From CAYMUR01 sp964393615 (GTDB lineage: Bacteria; Planctomycetota; Planctomycetia; Pirellulales; Pirellulaceae): a DNA stretch of 64,000 nucleotides. The position numbers were made by a program, and so were the translations under genes. Each line of letters opens with the position of its first letter. Position 1 is the stretch's first letter. Under the pieces are notes generated by a model that searched no databases, had not been told where the DNA came from, and worked only from the letters and a program-made list of their open reading frames with translations. This document shows positions 34,954-42,727 of the stretch, piece after piece. The stretch is taken from assembly GCA_964393615.1 (NCBI GenBank), contig CAYMUR010000014.1, positions 19,056 through 83,055 on the forward strand, in the 5' to 3' direction.

Positions 34954-35973
34954 TCAAAACCCGCGCGCGGCTTCAATGTCTGCAAAATCCCGCAGGTGGT
35001 AGCTAATAGAAAGATAATCAAGCACACGGCACAGACCGCGAAGCGCCACTCCCAGGCCGTCCGGTCCGCTAAACCCACCAAACTGTCCACCACCTTTTAC
35101 ATGGGGTTCCAGGTCGAGGAAAACACCGGGAATCCCACGGCGTTTAAGCTTCCGTTCCAGTTTAGGTATCAATTCGCGAAAATCTCGCAATACGAGCTCG
35201 TGGATTCCATTCCCCTGGTCCGCCGGTACGAATCGAGTTAGGCTACCTTCGTCAATGTACTTTTCACGGCCCTCTGCTGTAGTTTCGATCAAATAATCTT
35301 TAATATGCATCCAGCCGATTGCGTTTTTCATGACTTGATACTGCTCGTACGCTTTGGCGGTTGGGATATTTTGAGCCAAAATATTGGCAGCATCATAGAT
35401 CAATACCAAGGCAGGGTGGTTTACTTGCTGGTGAATTTCATTCAACAGCTGCCCACTTTGCCCTACTAGATTTGCTTCGATTTCGATGCCATACGTTAAA
35501 TCGCTACGGTGACACGCTTCGGCAATCTGTCCCAGCTGGTCCACGGTTTGAGACATATAGTCTGCCGGTTGTTTTCCCTTGGGTGGATAAAATGAAAAAC
35601 CACGTATTAGTTTTGTTTCAAAAGCATGAGCCAAATTACAGGCTTTCTGAACGTCCTTCGATAAGTATTTTTTAAAAGGTACATATCGATTTTGTGTGCC
35701 ATCGGACTCGTCAAGCAATTTAACTTTTCCAATCGGTGATCCAATCGACGCCACATTTAAACCGTACTCGCCCTGTAGATTGCGAACTTTGGTGATTTCT
35801 GACTTGGTCAATTGCATTACGTTTTTAATGCCACGTCCAACGTCGATGAAACGGATACTGTAGTATTGCAAGCCGAGAGCAGCGAAGGCGGAAAATTGCT
35901 CGGTGGCTGTTTTGTGGTTGGCGGCCTCATCCGCAAACCCACTGAGAATGACGTGGGGTGCTGTTGAATTCAA
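34954..35973 (-). CDS. Sugar phosphate isomerase/epimerase family TIM-barrel protein
   Basis: A 339-residue xylose-isomerase-like (AP_endonuc_2) barrel. It begins VILSGFADEAANHKTATEQFSAFAALGLQYYSIRF, a common start of this family, and contains YGIEIEANLVGQSGQLLNEI (metal-binding Glu), LVLIYDAANILAQN (Asp), WMHIKDYL (His) and GVFLDLEPHVK (C-terminal Glu), the four expected metal ligands. No signal peptide, so cytoplasmic. The substrate is unknown. Its ATG overlaps the stop of queF by four bases (35970-35973), so it is translated from the same message, a pairing without obvious metabolic link. Confidence 0.83.
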   Translation of the reverse strand: MNSTAPHVILSGFADEAANHKTATEQFSAFAALGLQYYSIRFIDVGRGIKNVMQLTKSEITKVRNLQGEYGLNVASIGSPIGKVKLLDESDGTQNRYVPFKKYLSKDVQKACNLAHAFETKLIRGFSFYPPKGKQPADYMSQTVDQLGQIAEACHRSDLTYGIEIEANLVGQSGQLLNEIHQQVNHPALVLIYDAANILAQNIPTAKAYEQYQVMKNAIGWMHIKDYLIETTAEGREKYIDEGSLTRFVPADQGNGIHELVLRDFRELIPKLERKLKRRGIPGVFLDLEPHVKGGGQFGGFSGPDGLGVALRGLCRVLDYLSISYHLRDFADIEAARGF

Positions 35974-36374
35974 GGGGATTCCTCATGTTTGACGATGACT
36001 GTGGTTGTAATACCGCCACGTGGGGTAAACTGGGCTGTAATCTGCATTCGTCGTGGTGCAACCACCGACACCAGATCATCAAGAATCAAGTTCGTGGCGT
36101 GTTCGTAGAATACTCCCTCGTTGCGAAATTGTTGTAAATAAATTTTCAGGCTCTTCAATTCCACGCAGTAATCACCCGGTACATACGAAAAAGTCAGTGT
36201 ACCAAAGTCCGGTTGGCCAGTCTTGGGACACACGGATGTGAACTCGGGACAGACAATTTCGATTGTATATTCACGCTGTGGATACTGGTTCTCAAAAGTT
36301 TCCAGCACGTCACGAAATGATCCGGGCAAGGGAATCGCTCCTTTCCATTGGCAGTTTATTGTGCCAAGATGCAC
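35970..36374 (-). CDS. queF: NADPH-dependent 7-cyano-7-deazaguanine reductase, QueF
   Basis: QueF reduces the nitrile preQ0 to preQ1 in queuosine synthesis. The 134-residue short (YkvM-type) form is recognised by EFTSVCPKTGQPDFG, in which C49 forms the thioimide with preQ0 and D56 is the general acid, and by VELKSLKIYLQQFRNEGVFYEHATN, which holds the NADPH/substrate-binding ELKS and E-H residues. The T-fold length matches. It diverges from queE with 135 bases between starts and overlaps the downstream isomerase gene. Confidence 0.95.
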   Translation of the reverse strand: MHLGTINCQWKGAIPLPGSFRDVLETFENQYPQREYTIEIVCPEFTSVCPKTGQPDFGTLTFSYVPGDYCVELKSLKIYLQQFRNEGVFYEHATNLILDDLVSVVAPRRMQITAQFTPRGGITTTVIVKHEESP

Positions 36375-36509
36375 GAGTTTAGGATAGTACCCAAGTTTGT
36401 GAACCTTTGGTCAACAAGCAGATGATGTTTTTGTTCGACGACCTGAAGTTGGCCTTCAAGAGACGGTTTCGATTTTTCAGGTTGCGAGCGTAGACGACCA
36501 GGTCCAACT

Positions 36510-37196
36510 ATGCGAATCGCCGAGATTTACCAATCGCTGCAAGGAGAGGGCCGATTAACCGGTACCGAGAGCGTATTTGTCCGTACCAGTGGCTGCAACC
36601 TCCGTTGCTGGTTCTGTGACACACCACACACGTCCTGGGAGCCAGAAGGTAGGGACTGGTCCGTCGAAGAAATTGTGGAACAGGTCATTGTGTTTACCCC
36701 GCACCATGTCGTGTTGACCGGTGGAGAACCGATGCTCAGTGCAGAATTGATTCCACTGACGACAGAACTTCGAAAAGCTGGGTGCCATATTACGATCGAA
36801 ACGGCTGGAACGCTGTTCTTGTCGGTTCATACCGACTTGATGTCGATCAGTCCCAAATTTAAAAGTTCGGCACCCGATGCGGAGCAGTTTCCGCACTGGC
36901 ACCATCGACACCAACGATCTCGCCATCGTCCAGAGGTGATCCGTCAGTTGATAAGCGATTTTGACTATCAAGTAAAATTTGTGATTGATTCACCAGACGA
37001 CTGTGAAGAAGCGCAACTTTATCTGGCCAATTTTCCGGAAATGGATCGCAGTCGAGTCTATCTGATGCCACAAGGAGCCGATGGTACTGATCTTCTCGGC
37101 GTCCAACAATGGTTAGAGCCATATTGCCAACGCCATCAATTGCAATACTGTCCCCGCCGGCAGATCGAATGGTTTGGCAATATCCGTGGGACGTAG
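36510..37196 (+). CDS. queE: 7-carboxy-7-deazaguanine synthase, QueE
   Basis: QueE is a radical SAM enzyme that contracts 6-carboxytetrahydropterin to 7-carboxy-7-deazaguanine, the step that builds the deazapurine core. The 228-residue protein starts MRIAEIYQSLQGEGRLTGTESVFVR as usual, has the cluster motif C29-x3-C33-x2-C36 (SGCNLRCWFCDTPH), VVLTGGEPMLS for SAM binding, ETAGT, and SPKFKSS; the C-terminus has QYCPRRQIEWFGN. QueC and QueD are not in the window. Confidence 0.95.
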   Translation: MRIAEIYQSLQGEGRLTGTESVFVRTSGCNLRCWFCDTPHTSWEPEGRDWSVEEIVEQVIVFTPHHVVLTGGEPMLSAELIPLTTELRKAGCHITIETAGTLFLSVHTDLMSISPKFKSSAPDAEQFPHWHHRHQRSRHRPEVIRQLISDFDYQVKFVIDSPDDCEEAQLYLANFPEMDRSRVYLMPQGADGTDLLGVQQWLEPYCQRHQLQYCPRRQIEWFGNIRGT

Positions 37197-37517
37197 GTGG
37201 CTTTTTGGGCCATTTTCTTTGTTAAAACCATTCGATTTTTGTTTTGGTTTGTAGCAAGGCTGGAATGATCTGCTTTTCCAGGAAGCCTTTTGTAACTTTA
37301 AAATTCGATGCATGTTATGGCTAGCAGCTACCAATGATATTTACCTATCTTGTGTTGTTATAAAAACTTCTGCAATCACTACAACATGACCGATATATAG
37401 CACCAGTCGAGTTCGGCGTCGGACGTGTTTGCCGTTTCACCAACGATTTGCGGACCGACGAAATGGCCCAAAACTCTGTAACTCTCTAGTGAAAGCTGTG
37501 CGGTCGGAGGTCAGAAA
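37197..37517. other. Intergenic stretch between queE and the cytochrome/porin-like gene
   Basis: 321 bases with no gene. The first 70 bases are T-rich (GGCTTTTTGGGCCATTTTCTTTG). A possible promoter lies at 37290-37318, and GGAGGT at about 37506 is a strong ribosome-binding site for the next gene. Confidence 0.5.
37290..37318 (+). promoter_or_regulatory. Possible promoter for the cytochrome/porin-like gene
   Basis: TTGTAA (37290-37295) and TGTTAT (37313-37318) are spaced by 17 bases in an AT-rich stretch, 200 bases before the GTG start. Confidence 0.3.
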
Positions 37518-39263
37518 GTGCTAGGGGTTTGGCTTGAACGAATCGGTATGCAATGTATCAACGGTGGATTGGTATTGGGACTTGTTTTGTTTTGTACTCC
37601 CTCTCTTTGGGCTGGTGATATCGAGACGGTTGGAGACCATGTGTTTTTTAGTGAAGATTCCCCGTTATCGCCGCCCCTGGAAACGTTTTTCCAGTTATCG
37701 GGCAGTGTGAGCTCCCCTCGGTCGTTTCCGCTGACACACGTCCTAAGCGGGCAAAAAACAGTAGGGCCGAAAGATACTGAAACCAAAGACCAATTGCAGT
37801 CCGAAAAGCATTTACGCTGGTCTGCGGCGTCCCCATCACATGGTCGGACGGCTTTCGAAACTACCTGTACGCAATGCCATGATGCACAGAGGTCTTTGCA
37901 AAAACAGAAGAGCCTTTCAGGGTGGCGGGCGACGGTACGTAGAATGGCTGCCAAGGATGGGGCTGACGTGTGGTCAGGGGACTTTGAAGCAATTGCTATC
38001 TATTTGGCACTTTTCAACATGCCAGCAAATCACAAAACAACCGTTGAACGGACCGCAGACAGTCAGGGCATCAGTCCAAATAATTCTAATGCGCAGAAAA
38101 GTGGCGATACAGACAGACGCCGCGTAGAATTTGTCAGTGAAATCGACGACGTGGAGAATCCCGTTACCGTCAGTGCAACGATTTCGACACTATTTCGTGG
38201 CGCGGAAAATAACCATTCTGTCGAGAACGAGGGATTTTTTGCGGATGTATGGGTGGGTCTTGATTGGCAACCGCAGAGTCCGGTCAGTGGCCGCGTTGTG
38301 GCATGTACCAGTTGCCATAGTGAGGACACTTCGTTAATGGGTGGCGGGTTTAGCTTCGAGTTAGTAGAAGCATCCGCTACGCTGGATTTGATTCGAGTAG
38401 TTTGTGGAAAACCCTCTACAGGCGATTGGGAGGCCAAGCTCAAAGGGGGCCGGTTTATTGCACCGTTTGGCGCTTTTGCCGCGATGAGCCATCCCGGTGT
38501 TTACCGTACGTTAACCAATCCGTTGATGTATAACATGGGACGCCGCGCTTTTGGTGAGACGGGATTAGCGGGACCACCAAGACAACCGGTTTTGCCAATG
38601 CCTTATGCAGACGAAGGAATGAATTTCCAGGCTAAAATTCCTCTGATGGGAAAAACTTCGGCCAAACTTGATCTATATGGTGTGAATGGCTTACAACAGT
38701 CCGGCCCGGACCTTCGATTTTTCAGCGCCAGTCGAAGCTATGTTGACAACAATTCGCTACCGGCCGTGGGTGGACGTCTATCGGTGGGCAATTCAACTGT
38801 GCGATTTGGCGGATCATATATGACAGGCGAAGCGCAACCGAGTGGGACCTCTACCGGTCCTGTTATTTACCAGTTGTCCGGTGCAGACTTCACGGCCAGG
38901 TTCAAGGATTTTGTACGTGTGTACTTGGAATACGCCATCCGTACCAACACCAAGAAAGATTCACCCTTTTCGCCCGCAGCAGAACGGCGGACGATGGTGT
39001 ATGGAGTCATTGCCGAAGCTGAAGTTAAATTGTTTGACAAGCCACAAATTGGTTTGCTAGGACGATTTGATACACTTGAATTCCGCGATACGTTGTTTCC
39101 CGGTACGATACAAACCGAACCCAGTCTTGAGCGGTTAACATGGGGGTTTAACTTGCCCTTGCCAGGCGGTAGCCTGTTGATTCTCAACCATGAGCATTGG
39201 AATCTCGTCGAACCAGATCGTGACATGGACGTGGTGGGATTCCGCTGGGTTGGCACATTCTAG
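37518..39263 (+). CDS. Putative fusion of diheme c-type cytochrome and outer-membrane beta-barrel
   Basis: A 581-residue exported protein not assigned to a known family. A signal peptide (hydrophobic GGLVLGLVLFCTPSLWA, ending near residue 32) is followed by a c-type haem site C117-TQ-C120-H121 and a helix pattern GWRATVRRMAAKDGADVWSGDFEAIAIYLALF typical of small class I cytochromes (M143 or M168 could be the axial ligand). After an acidic linker (about 170-235) comes a second haem site C263-TS-C266-H267. From about 235 to the end the sequence alternates polar and hydrophobic residues with many Gly/aromatic positions (GGRFIAPFGAF, TSAKLDLYGVNG, STVRFGGSYMTGE, RTMVYGVIAEAEVKLF) and ends in VGFRWVGTF, an aromatic C-terminal Phe as recognised by the BAM complex. 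GTG at 37518 is supported by GGAGG seven bases upstream. The arrangement suggests electron transfer across the outer membrane, analogous in concept to Cyc2; this is inference. Confidence 0.65.
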   Translation: MLGVWLERIGMQCINGGLVLGLVLFCTPSLWAGDIETVGDHVFFSEDSPLSPPLETFFQLSGSVSSPRSFPLTHVLSGQKTVGPKDTETKDQLQSEKHLRWSAASPSHGRTAFETTCTQCHDAQRSLQKQKSLSGWRATVRRMAAKDGADVWSGDFEAIAIYLALFNMPANHKTTVERTADSQGISPNNSNAQKSGDTDRRRVEFVSEIDDVENPVTVSATISTLFRGAENNHSVENEGFFADVWVGLDWQPQSPVSGRVVACTSCHSEDTSLMGGGFSFELVEASATLDLIRVVCGKPSTGDWEAKLKGGRFIAPFGAFAAMSHPGVYRTLTNPLMYNMGRRAFGETGLAGPPRQPVLPMPYADEGMNFQAKIPLMGKTSAKLDLYGVNGLQQSGPDLRFFSASRSYVDNNSLPAVGGRLSVGNSTVRFGGSYMTGEAQPSGTSTGPVIYQLSGADFTARFKDFVRVYLEYAIRTNTKKDSPFSPAAERRTMVYGVIAEAEVKLFDKPQIGLLGRFDTLEFRDTLFPGTIQTEPSLERLTWGFNLPLPGGSLLILNHEHWNLVEPDRDMDVVGFRWVGTF

Positions 39264-39274
39264 CTTTTACCCGT

Positions 39275-39631
39275 TTACGGATTTTGTTGTAGGATGGCAC
39301 CAATTTCATGGACGGCAGTGGTCAGCGACTGTGCTGCCATTTGGAAATTCATGTGGCCGGAAACTTCCGGTTGCAACTCTTGGAATTGTTCTGCCGCTTT
39401 TCTTAACTTGGAGAATTTCTTGCGGGCTTGTTTTAGATATCGTTCTGCATCCCCGGCCTGTGACGGTTCACCCAGTGCCAGCATACAGTCGTACAATGTG
39501 CGGTGAATTTCGGCCAATTCGTCGTCTTCTGCGGCTTCTTCGCTATGTTTGAGAAATGCGCGTACCATCCAAACATGGCTTAACAAATCCTCGATGCGAC
39601 GCATTGTTACCGTGGGATCCATGTGATTCAT
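39275..39631 (-). CDS. Conserved-looking helical protein of unknown function
   Basis: A 118-residue, all-helical, charged protein without signal or membrane segment. It reads like two long amphipathic helices (MRRIEDLLSHVWMVRAFLKHSEEAAEDDELAEIHRT split by an acidic turn; YLKQARKKFSKLRKAAEQFQEL) plus a C-terminal helix. No motif or family is recognised. It starts two bases after the stop of the EamA-like gene on the same strand, so they form one unit, and its stop is only 11 bases from the converging cytochrome/porin-like gene. Confidence 0.65.
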   Translation of the reverse strand: MNHMDPTVTMRRIEDLLSHVWMVRAFLKHSEEAAEDDELAEIHRTLYDCMLALGEPSQAGDAERYLKQARKKFSKLRKAAEQFQELQPEVSGHMNFQMAAQSLTTAVHEIGAILQQNP

Positions 39632-39633
39632 GT

Positions 39634-40188
39634 TCAGGAACGGCCTGGTCGATCGGGAGTCGTTTCAGGATTTTGTGGGACATGAGAGATGTTGACTGTT
39701 GTTTGAGACGAGGCTTCTTTTTTGACAGGACGTGGTTGGAATACAAGAATGATTGTAGCACCTATAGCTACCATGATCAGGCCGGCACAAAAAAATGGGT
39801 TTGGTCGTTCGGAGTTCCCTGACATCATGACAGCGAGCAGTACGTTGATGATCGGGGCGCAACCGAACACAATCGGCATTACATACGTAGGTTTTCCACC
39901 AGACGACAGAGCGATAATGATGCCCAGGGCTCCTAGTGCCCCTGCCGTGCCGGCGATTAAGCTCCAGCTGATGCCACTCGCGGTCCAGCCTCCTGACAGG
40001 TTTCCTTTGGCAGCCAACCAGCCGGCAGGAATAATGATTGCCACAACAAAATATGCCAAGCCGACACAGATTAATGGTTTCAGTTTGTTGTGATCCAGGC
40101 CATGTTGTCCCTTGTGCAATACAGGTCCATATGCTCCCCAGCAAAATACAGTCAGTGCAATACCAGCAAAAATTGCTAATGTTTTCAC
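39634..40188 (-). CDS. Half-size EamA/DMT-like membrane protein
   Basis: A 184-residue protein with five hydrophobic helices (LAIFAGIALTVFCWGAYG, ICVGLAYFVVAIIIPAGW, WSLIAGTAGALGALGIIIALSSGG, VMPIVFGCAPIINVLLAVMMSG, PFFCAGLIMVAIGATIILVF) and a polar C-terminal tail of about 30 residues. The start WGxYGPVLHKGQ and the repeated small-residue helices resemble one half of a drug/metabolite transporter; such half-size proteins act as dimers. Substrate unknown. It heads a two-gene unit with the helical protein. Confidence 0.72.
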   Translation of the reverse strand: MKTLAIFAGIALTVFCWGAYGPVLHKGQHGLDHNKLKPLICVGLAYFVVAIIIPAGWLAAKGNLSGGWTASGISWSLIAGTAGALGALGIIIALSSGGKPTYVMPIVFGCAPIINVLLAVMMSGNSERPNPFFCAGLIMVAIGATIILVFQPRPVKKEASSQTTVNISHVPQNPETTPDRPGRS

Positions 40189-40892
40189 GGAATCATCCCT
40201 TCTTTAAGTGTTATATCGATTTGACGTAACATCGATTTTGATCACGGCAGTAGAGACTCAGGAGGTTATTTATCGCCCTGTCATGACCATTGAGACAGCA
40301 AGTTCTACAAAAACGGAGTCCGTTTGCGATGACGTTTCTTATCACGAATCCGGACTTGTCCATGGTGTACTTTCGAGGCCTTGACTGGAATGATCGAAAC
40401 CAGTTCCCGTACGAAGGACTCTTACCAGTTGACTCGAAGCGAGCTGTTTTTGATAGGGCCCAAGCCATCAGGCAGCCAGGATCGTAATGTCATATGCTAT
40501 TCAGTTTGAGTCAAAGAGCGGCGAACGATCAGGCAGTGGATTATATTTTTCAATGCTGACCGTGTCTCTATTTTCAAGTCTGTTTCTACTTGGCGCAATG
40601 TTCAGGCCAGCATCAGGTTTTCGTTGGCGGAGGTACGCCTCACTAGGTGGAATTAACTTTAACAGGGTACTACTTAACACTGTCTTCCGGAAGTCCGGCA
40701 TAGACCGAGACGAACAATACGGAGTAAACTATTCACCACTTGGTGGGTTGGCCGATTTGTGTCACACTTAGTCTCCAAGAAGGAACTCTTCAACAGACGT
40801 TGTTGTAAAAAATTTGTTTGCGCATATCACCGGCGGTCAGCCTGTGAGAAGTGCTTTTATCTATTTTACTTGGATCTAAATGACTTACGACC
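40189..40892. other. Long intergenic stretch upstream of glycyl-tRNA synthetase
   Basis: 704 bases without a supported gene. Frames of 65 and 94 codons at 40290-40487 and 40487-40771 lack ribosome-binding sites and recognisable sequence. Near the synthetase, TTGTTG and CATATC are spaced by 17 bases (about 40801-40830), a weak promoter candidate. No T-box-like element was recognised. Confidence 0.45.
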
Positions 40893-42569
40893 ATGGATAT
40901 GGACAAACTAGTGTCGCTTTGTAAGCGGCGAGGATTTTTATTTCCATCCAGTGAAATCTACGGTGGCCTGAATGGATTTTGGGATTACGGTCCGTTGGGC
41001 GTGGAATTAAAAAGAAACGTCAAAGAAGCTTGGTGGCGCGATATGGTGACGAGCAACAACGAACAGGAAATTGCTCCGGGTGCGCCCTCGGCTTATGAAA
41101 TGGCAGGGCTAGACTGTACGATTATCATGCACCCACAAGTGTGGAAGAGTAGCGGTCATTACGATTTGTTTGTCGATAAAATGGTAGATTGTCGTCATAC
41201 GAGAAAGAGATATAGATTTGACCAACTCCGCGGAAGATGGCTGCGTTTCGTTCCGGACTGGCATGTGAAATGTAAGGCCAGGCTAACCGACGAGCAAATC
41301 GAGCGGTATAACCAAGTGGAACAGTTTTTTGTTGTGACCGATGCCGAGGATCCTGATCAAGCGGTGGATGATACGGTGGTACGGGCGTGTGAGGTGTTCG
41401 GCGTTCGGAAAAAGTATGCCGAGCGGGTTTTTGATTGGGATGAACCGCTTGTTAATCTAATGCCCACAGACTCGGTAGCGCAAGTTGTGGCGCCTGGTGC
41501 TTCGGAACCTGGGACATTAACTGACCCACGTGACTTTAACCTCATGTTCAAGACGATTGTTGGTGCGCTTGGTGGTGAAGAAGATACGGCCTTTCTTCGG
41601 CCTGAGACAGCCCAAGGGATTTTTGTGAATTTCAAAAATGTCCTCGACAGCACACGCATTAAGATCCCCTTTGGTGTAGCGCAGGTCGGCAAGAGTTTTC
41701 GCAACGAAATTACACCGCGCAACTTTACGTTTCGCTCGCGCGAGTTCGAACAAATGGAAATCGAATTTTTCTGTCACCCGGAAACATCGCGAGAATGGTA
41801 TGAGTATTGGCGTGATCGGCGCATGAAATGGTATGTCGACCTGGGGTTAGCCGGAAACCGTTTACGGCTGAGGGACCATGAATCGGATGAACTAAGTCAC
41901 TATTCCACGGGTACTGGCGACATCGAATACGCTTTTCCTTTCCTGGCACCAGGAGACTTTGGTGAGTTAGAGGGCATTGCTCACCGCGGTGATTTCGATT
42001 TACGGAGCCACATGGAAGGTAAGCTAGACCCGAACACCAATCCGCTCCAATTGGAAATGGACAACGAAGGGCATCCCAAATGGCGTGGCAGCGGCAAGGA
42101 TCTGAGTTACCGTGACGATGTCTCCAACGAACGATTCATTCCCCACGTCATTGAACCCTCCGCTGGTGCTGACCGAGCGACATTGGCGTTTCTTTGTGAA
42201 GCTTACACGGAAGACGAGGCGCCTGACGATAAGGGTAACATGCAGACTCGGGTCGTCATGCGTTTGCACCCTCGCCTGGCACCGATCAAGGCAGCTGTTT
42301 TTCCATTGGTGAAGAAAGATGGAATGCCTGATCTTGCCAAAAAGGTTTATGGCAGACTGAAATCCCATTTCAGTGTATTCTACGATGAAAAAGGAGCGAT
42401 CGGTCGTCGTTATCGCCGCCAGGATGAAGCTGGCACTCCGTATTGCATTACGATCGATGGACAGACACTCGAAGATAACACTGTCACGTTGCGCGATCGT
42501 GACACGTTGGAACAAATACGCATTCCTGTCGAGGAGTGTGTCGCAGTGCTAGGTGAAAGATTGTCATAG
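40893..42569 (+). CDS. glyQS: Glycyl-tRNA synthetase, alpha2 (eukaryote-like) type
   Basis: A 558-residue class II synthetase charging tRNA-Gly, of the homodimeric type found in eukaryotes, archaea and some bacteria rather than the alpha2beta2 enzyme. Evidence: GGLNGFWDYGPLGVELKRN (about 24-42), the motif 2 region FRPETAQGIFVNF (about 235-247) and QVGKSFRNEITPRNFTFRSREFEQMEIEFF (264-293), and ELEGIAHRGDFDLRSH. The C-terminal anticodon-binding domain starts near 455 (LAPIKAAVFPLVKKDGMPDLAKKVY). No Shine-Dalgarno is evident before ATG at 40893. The cysteines of the insertion reading VDCRHTRKRYRFD (about 98-110) are fewer than in some relatives that have a zinc knuckle. Confidence 0.96.
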   Translation: MDMDKLVSLCKRRGFLFPSSEIYGGLNGFWDYGPLGVELKRNVKEAWWRDMVTSNNEQEIAPGAPSAYEMAGLDCTIIMHPQVWKSSGHYDLFVDKMVDCRHTRKRYRFDQLRGRWLRFVPDWHVKCKARLTDEQIERYNQVEQFFVVTDAEDPDQAVDDTVVRACEVFGVRKKYAERVFDWDEPLVNLMPTDSVAQVVAPGASEPGTLTDPRDFNLMFKTIVGALGGEEDTAFLRPETAQGIFVNFKNVLDSTRIKIPFGVAQVGKSFRNEITPRNFTFRSREFEQMEIEFFCHPETSREWYEYWRDRRMKWYVDLGLAGNRLRLRDHESDELSHYSTGTGDIEYAFPFLAPGDFGELEGIAHRGDFDLRSHMEGKLDPNTNPLQLEMDNEGHPKWRGSGKDLSYRDDVSNERFIPHVIEPSAGADRATLAFLCEAYTEDEAPDDKGNMQTRVVMRLHPRLAPIKAAVFPLVKKDGMPDLAKKVYGRLKSHFSVFYDEKGAIGRRYRRQDEAGTPYCITIDGQTLEDNTVTLRDRDTLEQIRIPVEECVAVLGERLS

Positions 42570-42593
42570 GTACTGCGGTTTGAGGCAGAAAAG

Positions 42594-42623
42594 CCTGTGG
42601 ATCGGTAAATCCTGTGGATCGGT
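42594..42623. repeat. 13-bp direct repeat, 17-bp period, after glycyl-tRNA synthetase
   Basis: CCTGTGGATCGGT occurs at 42594-42606 and 42611-42623, separated by AAAT, 25 bases after the stop codon. Confidence 0.9.
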
Positions 42624-42710
42624 GGCAGGACAACAGACCAATTGGCCTGTTCTATCGTGAATGGTTGGTGAGCCATTCCGTCGACAAATGGAATCTTTGG
42701 TGCGGCATGG

Positions 42711-42725
42711 TGTCCCTGCGGGACA
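42711..42725. terminator. Small hairpin between convergent genes, possible terminator
   Basis: TGTCCC-TGC-GGGACA is a perfect six-base stem with a three-base loop, followed on the plus strand by the T-rich TACTATTCTTTTCTT. It lies about 140 bases after glyQS and three bases beyond the permease stop on the other strand, so it could stop transcription in either direction. Confidence 0.4.
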
Positions 42726-42727
42726 TA

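Noticed and set aside
36375..36509. Possible preQ1 riboswitch between queF and queE
   Set aside because: No short C-rich loop hairpin followed by an A-rich tail pairing back was found on either strand.
40487..40771. 94-codon plus-strand frame before glycyl-tRNA synthetase
   Set aside because: Mixed composition, no ribosome-binding site, no domain pattern.
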